A DNA stretch of 64,000 bases from Brachynemurus nebulosus (Eukaryota; Arthropoda; Insecta; Neuroptera; Myrmeleontidae), in NCBI GenBank assembly GCA_035578155.1, contig JAPWDM010000003.1, positions 69,680,142-69,744,141 on the forward strand. Reading direction: 5' to 3'. Positions 1-13,563 of this stretch are shown here, in pieces. How positions within the stretch are numbered: position 1 is the stretch's first letter; the number at the start of each line of letters is the position of its first letter. The notes below the pieces were generated by a model. It did no database searches. It was not told where the DNA came from and was given only the letters and a program-made list of their open reading frames with translations. Made by a program: the position numbers and the translations under genes.

Positions 1-777
1 ATAAGGAGTGGTCTAGCACAAAACTCGAAAAAGTGATTAAGTGGGGGTAGTTTCAACTGCTGATTGAGGGGAAGAGAAGAGAAATTTAAAACTATCCTTC
101 TGATTTTACAGATACTCAGACGAATTTAACAATTGAATCGGTTATTCCAGAAAGTGCACATGTGTGCTTTTTTTATTTAATTCTTTCAACCGTAGTAAGT
201 AGCTTAGAGTTAGAAACTTAGTAATTTAGAAGCTAAAACTAAAGCAAAAATATTTGAGGTATACAAAGTCTTACTGGTAAAAATTACAATTCTTTTCAGC
301 TACATATTTTGTCACAGGGGAGGCTTTTATTTTATTACTTTATCTTAGATATTCGAAAATGTAATATATGTACCCTTTTTGCAATAACCGATTCAATTAC
401 AGGATGGAATTTTTTTGTCAGGAATTAAAATATAAAAAAAAATATCGGCTAGCTTAATTTTGTAATCTTATGAATGCGTGAGCTTAATGAAAATGAAACA
501 TTGTTCGGAGTTTAAACTAAGCAGACAATAAAAATTTGTTTTCTTTATTACTTTTCACGACTGCACTTTCATTCTTAGGAGTTGTTTTATTTCATTCTTA
601 GGAAAAATACAACTAAAAAATTTTATTTGTAGTAATACTAATAGTAATAATAATGATAATGTAATTTAACGTTCGTTTGTGGAACTTCTTGGTCCGGCTT
701 CTATGCACATTGTTGTTTTCAAACACACTCTACGACAGTTGTCATTCTAATTTTAGTAATTGAAAACTATACCTACG
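1..777. other. AT-rich non-coding stretch
   Basis: No supported gene, RNA or transposon ends are visible. The stretch is AT-rich with short homopolymer runs and only very short chance reading frames. Confidence 0.6.
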
Positions 778-993
778 TGCCGATGTACACGTACGCTTTT
801 TAGCGCTGCGTACATGCAGCGGCACCGCAAAATGTGATGCACACATACGGTTTTTGCACGCTGCGTGCACGGTGCGGCGCCGCAGCGGTTATAAATTACA
901 TTGAGTTAAATTGTGTCATGCACACATACTTGTGGTGCCGTGCGGCGCCGCAGCGTGCACGCAGCGGTAAAAAAACGCATGTGTGCATTGGCA
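778..993. mobile_element. 216-bp GC-rich inverted-repeat element (MITE) with 5-bp target duplication
   Basis: The left end TGCCGATG (778-785) is the imperfect inverse of the right end CATTGGCA (986-993), and the inverted similarity continues inward for about 50 bp. CTACG stands directly before (773-777) and after (994-998), as expected for a target-site duplication. The inside is built from repeated GCTGCGTGCACG and GGCGCCGC words, so several nested hairpins are possible. It is far richer in G+C than its surroundings. It has no coding capacity; the 73-codon frame across it is a product of the repeats. The superfamily is not certain. Confidence 0.75.
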
Positions 994-998
994 CTACG

Positions 999-3266
999 AT
1001 CGCAACAAATCTTAAGATGTTCAGTCTACAATTATCATCTCCATTGTCCTTTTAAATTGTATAATAGGTAATTATTCTTTCTTTATTACATCATAACTTT
1101 AATTAATACATATTTTATTTATTATTTTTAGTCAAGGTATGTATATGCTTTGATTGTACTACACTGATAAAATTGAAAAAATGTAAGCAGACTATTTTTT
1201 GTTGTGATAAATAAGTATTATTATGGTTAGGTGTAATGTCCGTTAGGCGTATCTGATTCCTGTATACCAATTAAAGCAGAAAAAATTTATGGATGATTAA
1301 TGGACCTTTTGTTTCCATTCATGGCAAAATTCTTACCTGTTTACGCAACTCAAGTATATTAATAATAGAAATGCCAATTGTTTCTGGAATGTAATTTTAA
1401 TTTTATCACTATTTTCGCTAAAGATTAATAATAAGTACCTATGTATATTCAATTTAGTGCTCTATTGACATAATGTGACTCATTTTTGCGGTAATTTCCT
1501 TGTGAGTTCTTTTCGTGTGCGACGGTGTGTTTATGGCCTCGTTCTTGAAACTTATTCAGCTTGACATTCATTATCAACGTCTGATAATGAAAATTAATAT
1601 CAAATAAAAATAAAAAAAAAAAAACCACCTCATATCCTACACATTGAATTCGTACAGGGTGTTGCAAAAATAGTCGAACTAAATTTTGCGGTTTTCGATG
1701 AATAATTTTCTACTTAAACTTCTGTTAACACTTCCACAACTTCTATTGTTTAAAGAAAATTTTGAAACTGTAATTTTACTGAGGTATTTACTCTAGTTGT
1801 GTTTTTATTGTTGTAACTTGTAAGGTAGACGTATTTCGCTTCTGGGACTACTAAAATAGTGGAAGCATTGTGATCACTTTTGAAATATGAATTTCAGAAT
1901 TAAAATTAAAGAAAAAACTTTAAATTTTTTCTAATTATTTGACAGTTTGAGACGACAAATAATGTCTGTTGATTTCTTTACTTTTCTCTACGAACAGACT
2001 TGACATTAGAAAAAAAACTAAACAGTCAATCTTTTTATAATTTCACCTAAAAAGTTAAGAAGTTGCTCAGCCTACCCTTGTCTTAAAGTTATTTTAGTTT
2101 TAAGCATATACCTAATTACTTTGAAGATTGTATAAAATATTGCAAATACGACGAAGCTGTGTGCCACTTCCCTAGTTGGCAGTGTATTTTCTCTCTGTTT
2201 TATACTATAACAGCGTCCGATCTAGCGTTTACGCCGCCCCGGGCAAAAAAGAAAAATTCCTCCCCGGTAAAACCGACGACCGACCTTCTTTTTTTGCTCG
2301 TCAGTTGTAAAAATGCCGCCCATGTTCTGTTCGATTTAATCATTCCCTGCGTCCATCTAGGATAATTTGGTTCGTTACAGGTAGCGAAAAAATTTCAAAA
2401 TCAACCCGAACGGTTTTCTTAAGGTTATTCCTCATACCCAGTGCCTAAGGACATCAGGTTTCATTAACTTTTTTAATTTGAAATAGTATCGGTACATATG
2501 CAAATATTCAGTTTCTCTGAAGATGGCTTGATAGCCGAAACATGTTAGATTAATAATTATTTTGTCAATTTGTTTTTTTATTTTTTGACATGTAGATCTT
2601 GATTTTAGTTTTTACAATCTACATTTTTTGATTTGTTTTGCAGGAGATCGTTTCCTTTTGATTATTCTTAATATTACCTGCAGTTGGAATAACCCCAAAG
2701 TTTATTCAGTCTCTCTTTTGGTAATACTGATAAAAGTATTTAAAACGGTATGAATACTTTTGTAACACACGGTAAATGTATGATACATCGTGTTTTATAC
2801 ACCATGTATATTGCAGGAAAGTATACAGCGATACTGTGAGAATAAAAATCTAGTCGAGGCTGTAAAGGTTGTACGAAGTGGATGACCTTAGTACTAAAAT
2901 AATGAGGAAGTTGATGTGTCTGTGTGTCCGCCATAAAATCCATTCTATGATTAATTAATTATTATTTTTTCCTTTTTTCTTCTCGCGCAAATTGTCGCGC
3001 ACTTTATTAAAAATTAAATAAAACGTTTTGAACGGTTTATTAAATTTTTTCAATAATAAGAATTTTTATACCCGCATATTTCATACTTTACATTGATGTT
3101 ATACGATTTGCATATAAATTATTATAAATGATGTGATTGCAGTGCAACCTCTCTAAAATATTAGCACCATTTGAGTTTCGAACTGGATGGAATTGCCAAT
3201 ATTTCTCTTAATTTTTAAGAATTTGATTGCTTTCAGGGTGTAATTGATGTGTTACTGTGATATTAA
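999..3266. other. Non-coding stretch
   Basis: No gene is supported. A patch of higher G+C at about 2205-2300 and a 38-bp sequence at 2153-2190 that recurs twice elsewhere in the window are the only distinctive parts; the recurring word is listed separately. Confidence 0.5.
2153..2190 (+). repeat. Short dispersed repeat, copy 1 of 3
   Basis: This contains a GTGCCAC core, then a C-rich step, then TTGGCAGTGTATTT. Close matches lie at 43688-43730 and 53145-53179. The flanks are not alike, so this is a short conserved core of a dispersed element, perhaps a SINE part. No promoter boxes or tail are clear. Confidence 0.5.
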
Positions 3267-3268
3267 TA

Positions 3269-4887
3269 ATTGAGGAGTAGTCGAACAGAATAAGGTAACA
3301 TTTCCATCGTTGCTTTTTTTCAGAAATCACTAAAATCGGATTAAAGAGTAGATTTATTTTTAAAAATATTTATTTTTAAAAATATTCTATTTATGCAGAA
3401 ATGTACATTGAAAAAGTTACCTTACGTCACTGTTTTGTCAATTTAAAACTTTCATATTACAGGAGGTAACTGAGTTTGAATTTTGGAAATGTTATCTTTT
3501 GTCAGTAAAACTTGAAAATGTCACTTTTTGATAATCATTGAATAGAAATGTTACCTTTTGAAAGAATTTAATTAAAAGTAAATTTTATTGTTAAAAAACA
3601 ACCGACTTTTTTAAAAAGAAAAATATGTTATTGTTTATAACATTATTGTATACATAACAATAACACCTATAAATGTTGATTATTTTAGCCTATATTTAAA
3701 GTTAATGTATTTATCTTATCATTTATAAAATTGAATTTTACAAATTTAGAGCTTTTTATGTAAGAACTTTTTACGTAAATACGCGAAAGTACACTCAAGC
3801 ATGTGGGTGAGTTCAATGTTTATTATGTAAACCATGATTATAATTACTATATCATTTTTTGTACGAATTAATCTAAGTCAAAGATCGTTCTGCAAATGGA
3901 TAATATTCTTCATTGATATTAGCTTCAACCTTTTCTATACAGATAGTGGTAATGAACAGGTATCGGATTTCTTTTGGATCAGACAGTTTCGTCTTTAGCA
4001 TATGCAGGTATACATATTGCACTCAATGTGACTAAAAGTTCAAAATATTTTCATAAAAACAACGTACACAAGTTACATACACACACATACATATGTGTAT
4101 CAAAATATTATTTATACGTATTTTATGTAAACATCCTTTTTTTCTTTTATTTATTACCTGCACAATTGAAAAGTGCCACTGTACTTTTAATTGACTATCA
4201 AAAGTATTTTTATTTATATTATGTATGTGATTTATGTGACATGTCATTTAAATTAAATAAATTCATCTTTTTTTATTGTTTTCAATTTTGAGAGATAGAA
4301 GTATAGTTGCTTGTTAAAAATTTGTTTTTCAATAATAAAAAAATTTTAGTAAATACGTACGTCTTAGCTGTTATAGTGGACCGTCTAAATATTCAACAAC
4401 TTTTCAATATATTTTACAAAAATTTTTCCGATTTTTTGAATTTTCTTACTTTCGTCAAATAAAAAATGCTGTTAGTATTCTAAACGGTGAAAAATGTAAT
4501 TTTTGACCAATTATATTCATTCAAATGTGCATAATTTAATGTAATTTAGTTGCAAAATTTTATTGAAATAAGTACGGTCCTGACCTGTCCGAAGAATGCC
4601 GGTACCTAGTAATGAATAATGATAAAATAGTCGTTCAAAGAAACTTTGATTAACTTTAGTGTTTTCAGCTACTAAATCTAATAATCTAAATCTAAATCTA
4701 ATATTACATAAGAAAAAGTTTTGTTCGAAAACCGAGATTGGAACTCGTTTTTTGGGGGAAAATTATTGATATTTAACACGCCAAATTCAACTAGGATGTA
4801 TAGTTTATAGATATAAGTACGATTCTGCAAAAGAAAGCGAAAAGCCAAAAAGTGAAAATGTTATCTTCTGTCCGACTACTCCTCAAT
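3269..4887. mobile_element. 1.6-kb non-autonomous TIR transposon with TA target duplication
   Basis: The left end ATTGAGGAGTAGTCG (from 3269) is repeated in inverted form at the right end (to 4887), with similarity for about 35 bp and TA on both sides (3267-3268, 4888-4889). The word AATGTTACCTTTT or close variants recurs inside near the left end (around 3295-3310, 3485-3500, 3545-3560) and at the right end, so the subterminal DNA carries repeated motifs that could be transposase-binding sites. The open frame at 3974-4291 is low-complexity and shows no transposase motif. Length and TA flanks suggest the Tc1/mariner-pogo group; this is inference. Confidence 0.75.
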
Positions 4888-5180
4888 TATTCTTATCTTG
4901 ATGACGTCATTCGTTTGTGCTAAATCTCAGTGACAAGTAACAGTTATTTTACGTAGGTAGTCTTAGCAGCCGTAGGTTTGATAAATCTTGTTGGAAAATA
5001 TTTTATTTAGAAATTCTAAGTAATCCATTGCGTAAATCGCATTTCTTCTAAACTTACATTTTAAAATATATTTCGCGGTTCAAATTTTATTTTTAAATGG
5101 TAAATACGTTTTAAAAAAAAACTGGAAAAATTGGACTCTTCCAAGAATTTTTAGTCCTCAGTACTGTACTAATGCCTTAA

Positions 5181-6179
5181 CACGTTGACGGTCACGGGCA
5201 CGGTACAGTATCAGCAATTCCGTATAAAGTGTACACCAATAAGGTACATATAAACAAATGTAGTTCGCTTTTTGTCTAGGCATAATAGGTACCGCAGTGA
5301 CGGTGGTATGCTTTTTTCCGTTCACTACATATTGTGCGAGAAAACGAGCTATGTTTATTTATATATTTAATTGATGTGTTTGTTGTCAAAACCAGATTAT
5401 GGACACTCAATAGTTTATCGGACAAATTACTCGTCGGTGTGGATCAAACAGTAGCCAACATAATAATAAAATATTCACTAAAATAATATAGGACTTTCAT
5501 TCAGTAATACCACTAAAATAAGTTTTACGGTTTAATTTTGGTGCTTTTGGTTTTATTGGTATCGCTCTGATCAGGGCCGCGCCAAGGGACATTTGCGCTG
5601 GGGTGCAAGACAAAAATTGTCGCCCCTAAAACGCCAAACTTATTTGTAATACATTTTTGATAATAAAATATATGCCTCCCGGCTACCAGTTTACTTACTA
5701 TATATACTTACTTTAATGAAATGCAAGATTGATAAATGTTTTATGTGTAGAATTCAACGACGGTTTTTATAAAATTAAAGCATGCAAGAGCATGTTCGAT
5801 CCCGATCCCGTTTGATCTCGCCGATTACCGCGCAAATGATTGTTGTCGCTGGTCAACAATCGGAATAATCGGATTACCGACGGGTCACAACAATCATAAT
5901 AGACAAGTATTTAAGCAAAATGCGGGTAACATTTAAGTGTCATCAAAATTACCACATAAAAATAGTAATAATTTTATATTTTATTTGCCGCCCCCAAAGC
6001 CTGCCGCCGGGGTACTAGGCACCCCTAACACCCCCGCTTGGCGCGGCCCTGGCTCTGATCCACTCCACACCGTTTGAATAAGGAGTAGAGGGGAGCATCT
6101 AGTGTCCATACCCTGGTCAAAACAGCGTATCAATTGGGTGTTTCGTCATAATCTCTCATGAATCATAACCGTCAACATA
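5181..6179. mobile_element. TTAA-flanked TIR element (piggyBac-like MITE), split by a hAT insertion
   Basis: The left end reads CACGTTGACGG and the right end, inverted, TATGTTGACGG; each is bordered by TTAA (5177-5180 and 6180-6183), the target site of piggyBac-type elements. The interval includes a 480-bp hAT element with its own 8-bp duplication (5564-6059). Removing that leaves an original element of about 510 bp. No coding sequence is seen. Confidence 0.7.
5572..6051. mobile_element. 480-bp hAT-type MITE nested in a TTAA element
   Basis: The ends are inverted repeats: CAGGGCCGCGCCAAG on the left and its complement on the right. An exact 8-bp direct repeat GCTCTGAT flanks it at 5564-5571 and 6052-6059. 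An 8-bp duplication and CAGGG-type ends are the signature of the hAT superfamily. No transposase frame is present, so it moved with an enzyme supplied in trans. The exact duplication suggests a fairly recent insertion. Confidence 0.9.
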
Positions 6180-6183
6180 TTAA

Positions 6184-6653
6184 TAATATTGAAAAACTTA
6201 TTAAATAAGTATGCGAATTTGTTTGCATATTTTTAATATTGACCTGTCTGTTAATATTCTTCAAATGTTTGCAATTAATAATAAAAAATTATTTTCTGCG
6301 AATTCGGAAAAGATTTTATTAAATAACCAACACAATGCGGTTTTTTCAAGGTTATTAATATTTATTATAGTAACTACAAAAAAAAAAAGTTAAAAATTTT
6401 ATGGTTTATGTTTTGTTTTCTTCAATTTTCCAAATTATACTATAATTTACTGAGCTTAAATTTTTAACTACAGGTTAAAGTTAGGATTACACGGTCCGCG
6501 GAATACCGTACAATAAATGCAAGTCATTACTTTTTGTTTTCAAAGCCTTGGCTATTATTTTCTAACTTATATAACTACAATACTTTTATAACGCGATATC
6601 AATTATGAAGGAGGTATACGCCTTTTAATTAATAAAAAGTACCCAAATATTGT
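6184..6653. other. AT-rich non-coding stretch
   Basis: Nothing is supported here. A 60-codon frame at 6211-6393 has no recognisable features. Confidence 0.5.
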
Positions 6654-6657
6654 TTAA

Positions 6658-7251
6658 GGGGGTATTCTAGTCTAGAGGCTCGATTATGAGGTATCCATTT
6701 TTTTTAAACTTTTTTATTGATATTTGAAAAGTATAAAAATGTATAAAAATTTAAAAAAAAATCAAAATTGAAATCGGTACAGGCCGGCAAAGTGGGGACT
6801 AAAAAAAAAGGTGTCTCGTGGTTGACGTGATTCCAACCCTCCCGGTGATCTGAAACCTAAATTTTAATTAATTCTTAATAAACAAGGATGGAAAGTTAGC
6901 TGGATGTAGCCGATTTGAAAAGATAAATTTTTTCACAAAATGGCGTCCATTTTAAAAAAAGTCATTTTTTCGCTTCTCTCATTAAGAAGGTCTGTACCAA
7001 ATTTCAAGTAAATCGCTGCCTTAGAACTTGAGATATGTCAACCGTATCGAAAAATATAGTTTAGAGTAATTTATATTAAAAATTTGAGTTTAACACTGAA
7101 AAGATATACAGTACACAGGGAAGAAATAACCATAACTCCGAAAATAATTCGAATTTCCGTAAATTCTTTTAGAGACTTATTCTTAAAGGTCTGAACTTTG
7201 AAAATATGGAAAAAACCAATTTTTTTCGAATTTCTAGACTAGAATACTGCC
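6658..7251. mobile_element. 594-bp TTAA-flanked TIR element (piggyBac-like MITE)
   Basis: The terminal inverted repeats read GGGGGTATTCTAGTCTAGA on the left and GGCAGTATTCTAGTCTAGA (inverted) on the right, with TTAA at 6654-6657 and 7252-7255. No coding capacity is seen. The interior holds poly-A/T runs and a CCCTCCC patch. Confidence 0.85.
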
Positions 7252-7255
7252 TTAA

Positions 7256-8091
7256 ACTTTTTGTTTAAATATACTGTTACCGTTAAGAGCTTAAATCAAA
7301 ATTATCCATAATTTATACAGAACAAAGTTATTTTTTTAAATTAAAATTCTGTCACTTACCTACGTCTTCTCGCGCCTTCATAAAAGGAAGTATTTATTTC
7401 AAGTAATTATAAAATATTCTAAGAATAATGAAATTAGCCAATTCATCACGGTGGAAAAAGTAATAATTACATATTTCTATATGATTGCATTTTAAATACT
7501 TATGCATAATTAATTTTTTAACTATGTAATTTCAATAAAAAAATATTATTAGCTAGGTACGTGTGGACAGTAATCGTCGCCTATAATTTATTATTGCTGG
7601 TCATTTCAATTGAAAATTTTGTGGTTGGTTTTTCTAACCAAAAATATTCTTGTAATTTTGGAATTTACTTATACTGTTTAAAGGGGAACAGATAAGGGGA
7701 ACTCAAATAAAACTCTAGGACTGGATTAGTTAAGAAACAAATACCTGTTGCACATTAGTTAATAAATTATTGCCATTTTTCTATAATAACTGGTCAAAAT
7801 TATTCAATGAAATTAATCAGTCTTGTATATCGTAAATCCTTTACATTCAATAATTGTTTATTATGTATAAATGTTACTGACGGTATGTTAGACAAAAATA
7901 AATATGTAAGTTTAGTGAACAAGATCTAGAGCTAGCTTAATACTACCGAAATCTGATACTGAAAAATCTCCTTAATCAATTACGCTAATATTTGCCTTTT
8001 TAAAGAAATTTCTAGAACTTTGTTTTTCCAATATATCATGTCAAAATTTCGTGTAGAATTTTGTTTTTATTTACTTTTTTAACGTAGGAAC
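7256..8091. other. Non-coding stretch
   Basis: No gene or element ends are supported. A minus-strand splice-donor-like AG|GTAAGTG lies at about 7360-7368, but no adjoining exon could be argued. Confidence 0.4.
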
Positions 8092-8093
8092 TA

Positions 8094-9529
<1,436 letters not shown>

Positions 9530-9574
9530 TAGATTTTAAATACATTTCGCTAAAATATCAATCAATAAAGATTA

Positions 9575-9600
9575 TTTTTTATTTTCATTGCAGGTAAGTT
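9575..9600 (+). promoter_or_regulatory. Candidate recursive splice site (zero-length exon)
   Basis: A T-rich pyrimidine tract (about 9572-9588) runs into TTGCAG, followed at once by GTAAGTTT, so an ideal 3' splice site and 5' splice site meet at 9593/9594. This AG|GTAAGT layout is the known form of ratchet points in very long insect introns. No exon or host gene can be seen nearby, so the assignment is from the motif and its gene-poor setting. A chance match in AT-rich DNA is possible. Confidence 0.35.
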
Positions 9601-11617
9601 TCAACACATCATGTTCTCTCTGGTCTGTTCGGAAAAATTATTTGACAAGAATGATTCTTTATTGATTGGGTGAGTTAATAAATTTTAAAGATTTTGAAAT
9701 AAAATTGATTATTACTGTGATTTACAAAATGAACTGAATTGATTGGTCATGCAAATTTTTTGAATTTTCATTAATTTGGGTAAGCTAATTGGATATTTGA
9801 ATGTGATACAGGTATTAAGAAAAATTAATAAATAGTATCAAAATTTGTGCAATTTTTTCAATTAAGGTGGTCGGACCATTAGAGTGTATGCTGCTTTTTG
9901 GTATTTAATATACAAAATATAAAAATTAAGTGCGGTTAAGGGGATTATTCTCCCGAACATCCCAGAAACTGAAAAAGTTAAGTGACCAAAAATCTAATAG
10001 CAAGAATAATTTAGGAATATTTAAAATAAATAAAATATAAAAATTTTTAAAATTATAAATTAGGCTTCCTCAATGCAATTTTAAGTTAAGGCGAGTCCTT
10101 TTTCTTACCTGAATAATAGTGTTTTTTAATTTGTGAAATTATATCGGAATTTTTATTTCATGTTCCGTTTTAAATATTATTAATGTCTGTGCAAAAAGGA
10201 ATAAATAAGAAAATCCTTTCGCTAAAAAAATTTATTTTACTCCAATGACTTTGCATATTTGGTTCGGACGTCATTGAAAATTCTATTAAAATATAATATG
10301 TATATATGTGTGGTTCGCCTATATGTACTTTTTTAATCAATAAGAATAGCCACAGTCACTTTATATTTTTATTAAGTCTCTGATTCTTATAGTTTGAACA
10401 TGGAAAGTTGGTTTATCCTCAAAGGTTTCACCTCAATGGCGAAGTCTGTTCGTTTGTGTGGAAAGGATAAACTCTAAACTTTTTGATTTGATGACAGATT
10501 TTGAAAATTGTTTCACTGTTTGAAATTTTAAGGACGGGTTTATGGTAAGGGGGACTTAACCTCCTTACTGATATTGTTAGAAAATGAAACTATTCTAAAT
10601 GGACATATAAGCTACGTTTAATCCTAAAAAATTGCAATTTTTTAAATAATTCGGAGAAATATTAGCTATAGATTTCTCTTGCCTGAGGTTCAGATTGGAT
10701 TTTTCAATCTCAAATGTGGAAAATGTTACGAAATTTTCTCAAGAACAAGCAATTCTAAACTCTACTCTTGTCGGAAAAGCACATTATTTATGAGATCAAC
10801 TACTTCAAATACATACAGAACATTCTCTTCAAGAACTTGCACACGTATTATAAAGATTTGCTTATATCAACCGTACGTCTCAAACTGAAAGCAACATTTG
10901 GATTAATTTAAATGATAGAGAGAGATAGAAAAATATGTATGAAATATTGCGTTAAAGACAGAAATTTGTATTTGATGGATTTTAATGGAACGCATGTCCG
11001 AAGTATACTTGTAACAAGAAAATTTAACAATTTTTTTTAGATCCAAAGTGTACATAAGCCATCGGAATATACGATAATTATTATCTGCTATGTACTTCTA
11101 ATATATTTTCTGTAATTTTGCAAAGAAATTGTGACAATAAGTATCAACTCATATGTGTGATAGAACAGATATAGATAATGGGGAGATTGTTTGGTGAATG
11201 CTATTTTGATTTGTTGTTGCTAATGACCTTGAGACAATTAATAAATGAAAAGATTAATAAATAAATAATATAAAATGAAAAAAATAAATAACAATACATA
11301 ACTCATATTCATATTATAAATTATTTCTTTCGTTCTAAATATAAATTTAATTTATTAAATTTTTTTTTCTTCATTTGAACAAGTGGATAATTATTGTATG
11401 GCATAGTTATCAGATCAGTGACTTTATCAAATTTTTCGAATCAGATTTTATCGAATGATTTAACCCTTTTATGATGGTGTAATAGTAGTTGTTCATAATT
11501 TTAGTGAATTTCAAGAAGGAGAATTCATCACAATCATTGTGAGACTTGAGTCCGGAACTGTGACAGAAATCTATTTTGAGGACCCTGGAACCCAAAAATG
11601 AGACTCACTAATGTATA
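9601..11617. other. Non-coding stretch
   Basis: About 2 kb without supported features. The 69-codon frame at 10679-10888 has no recognisable domain and no matching partner elsewhere in the window. Confidence 0.5.
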
Positions 11618-11619
11618 TA

Positions 11620-11998
11620 CAGTAGACTCTCGTTAATTCAAACCTTCGATAATTCGAAACTCTCTATAATTCAAAGGTATCACGAGTTCCCTTCAAAATC
11701 TCTTTATATTTCGAACTAAAACAATAGATTTTTATACACTTGGTAATTCGAACGAAAAAATCATTGCTAGGTAACAAAACCACACGTTGATTCGAACTCA
11801 TCGGCGTCAAACACGCGACAATTCAAAGTTGCAGAGAGAAAGAGACAGACAAATTGTAAGTACATTTTGAGAAAAGTTCAAGTTCATTCATCGCAAATTC
11901 TTAAAAAATTAAAATTGTTACCTGCGATAATTCGAACCTCTCTATAATTCGTAATATTTTAAGATTCCCTCGAGTTTCGAATTAAGGAGAGTCGACTG
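11620..11998. mobile_element. 379-bp Tigger-like MITE, copy 1
   Basis: The ends are inverted repeats (CAGTAGACTCTCGTTAATTC on the left; inverse CAGTCGACTCTCCTTAATTC on the right) with TA on both sides (11618-11619, 11999-12000). The sequence is studded with TAATTCGAA words. This end structure is typical of pogo/Tigger MITEs. A second, more decayed copy lies at about 32612-33267 and carries an insertion. Confidence 0.9.
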
Positions 11999-12303
11999 TA
12001 TGTATGTATTTGTGTGTTAGCACGATAACTCTCGAACGAACATTTTGTTTTCATGACATTTGGGGATATTTGGGTGAATTTTGCAGTCAGACACCTTCGA
12101 TGCCCAGAACAAGATTTTTTGGGCATTTCTTGTCGAAAAAATGAGTCTTTTTATCGAAATTTGCTCCCGGAAAGACGGGAAAAATTATTTAAAATTTGTT
12201 TTTGAACCATTATCCTAAGTAAACAGGTTTTTGAGTAATATTAAAAAAAATAAAATAACGAATTTTCAAAAGTCAAACATTTTTTAAAATTAATATTATA
12301 TCA

Positions 12304-13280
12304 CACAGTAAAAAAATTTGTGTTCTGCGTAAAAAAACTAGTGGATAAAATTTTTGTGTTAAATAAGTAACACAATTCTGCGTTAATGTAACATTTCGTG
12401 TTTGTGTTAAATGAAAATATTAATAATAAAAATGTTAACCTGTTTTGTACAACAAAGAAGTAACATAATATTTGTGTAGAGCAAAAGAATGTTATAGGTA
12501 AGTAAATTAGATTAGAATATATATCTACCAAAATATATATAATAAAAAAGATGAGAGTAGTTTTTATTATTAAACAAAACCGAAAAATTGTAAGTTTTTT
12601 CAGTTATTGACGAATATAGTTTTATTAAACGTTTAAAAATGAAACAATTTCTTTTACCTTTTAAGGTTATTTTGTTACAGATTCAGTTACAAAAAATCAT
12701 GTAAGCTTACTTACATGTAAGATTGTATATTATACAATACAATCTCAAATAAGCTTACATGATTTTTTTTTAATTGAATCTGTAACAAAATAACCTTAAA
12801 ATGTAAGAAAATTGTTTCATTTTTAAACGTTTAACAAAACTATATTCGTCAATAACTGAAAAAACTTATAATTTTTCGGTTTTGTTTAATAATAAGAACT
12901 ACTCTCATCTTTTTTATTATATATATATTTTCGTAGATATATATGGACATAAGTAGGAATTGTTACAAAGAACTGACTTACCTTCCGTTCTTTGAGTCTC
13001 ATTTATAATAATATATGAACAAAATCGTTATAATTCTTGACGACTTTCAAATATCTTAAGCGGCAGTGGAAGTAAAATATTGAATAAAAAAGTTTAAACA
13101 GCTAACTCCGATAAATCTGAAAAAGTTAACACAAAATGTATGTCCTCTTGTGTGTTAAATCATTGACACAAATCTTGTGTATAGATTTGACACATATGCT
13201 TTGTGTTAAAATAACACAAAAAATTGAGTGGACCGTTCTAGACATGTGAAATGTGTTAATTTTAACACAAATTTTTTCGA
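12304..13280. mobile_element. About 1-kb foldback-type element with AACACAAA ends
   Basis: The left end (12304-12324, with AAAAAAATTTGTGTT) is inverted at the right end (about 13262-13280). Several AACACAA/TTGTGTT words lie just inside both ends. The centre is a long near-perfect hairpin, listed separately. No protein coding is visible. Confidence 0.65.
12518..12945. repeat. Long inverted repeat, arms of about 210 bp
   Basis: The left arm (about 12518-12730) and right arm (about 12738-12945) are near-perfect reverse complements that meet at a palindromic centre near GTATATTATAC. There are only a few mismatches and short indels. A transcript in either direction would fold into a long double-stranded stem. 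Confidence 0.85.
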
Positions 13281-13563
13281 AAGAGCGGAAAAAATCACAT
13301 AACCGATAAAGATTTATTTCAAAAATTTTTGATTGCTAAAAAGAGAAATTCGCTATGTTACGCAGGATGCTGCGACAGGAATATTTAATTTATAAGTATT
13401 TTATTAAAAATGGGAACGTTCTTACGCGCCCTTTGATCACATCTAACAATGGTTGAATGTTGAAATTGATTTATGTAGAGATTTTGGAGGAGGCGCTGGG
13501 AATATTCATATTTTTACAATCCCTACCTATTAGAATAACATTTTGAAAAATTTGTATATTTAC

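Larger units (their letters stand above)
12001..13400 (+). repeat. Probable repeat copy interrupted by the 12304-13280 element
   Basis: The flanks of the hairpin element (about 12060-12300 and 13290-13390) resemble, in inverse orientation, 35040-35320. Shared pieces include the CAGACA...CGATGCCCAGAACAAG region and TGCTGCGACAGG. The family is not recognised and the boundaries are not resolved. Confidence 0.35.

Noticed and set aside
834..1055. 73-codon frame over the GC-rich element
   Set aside because: It is made of the element's own repeated words (CGAAA..., GCACG) and ends in low-complexity sequence.
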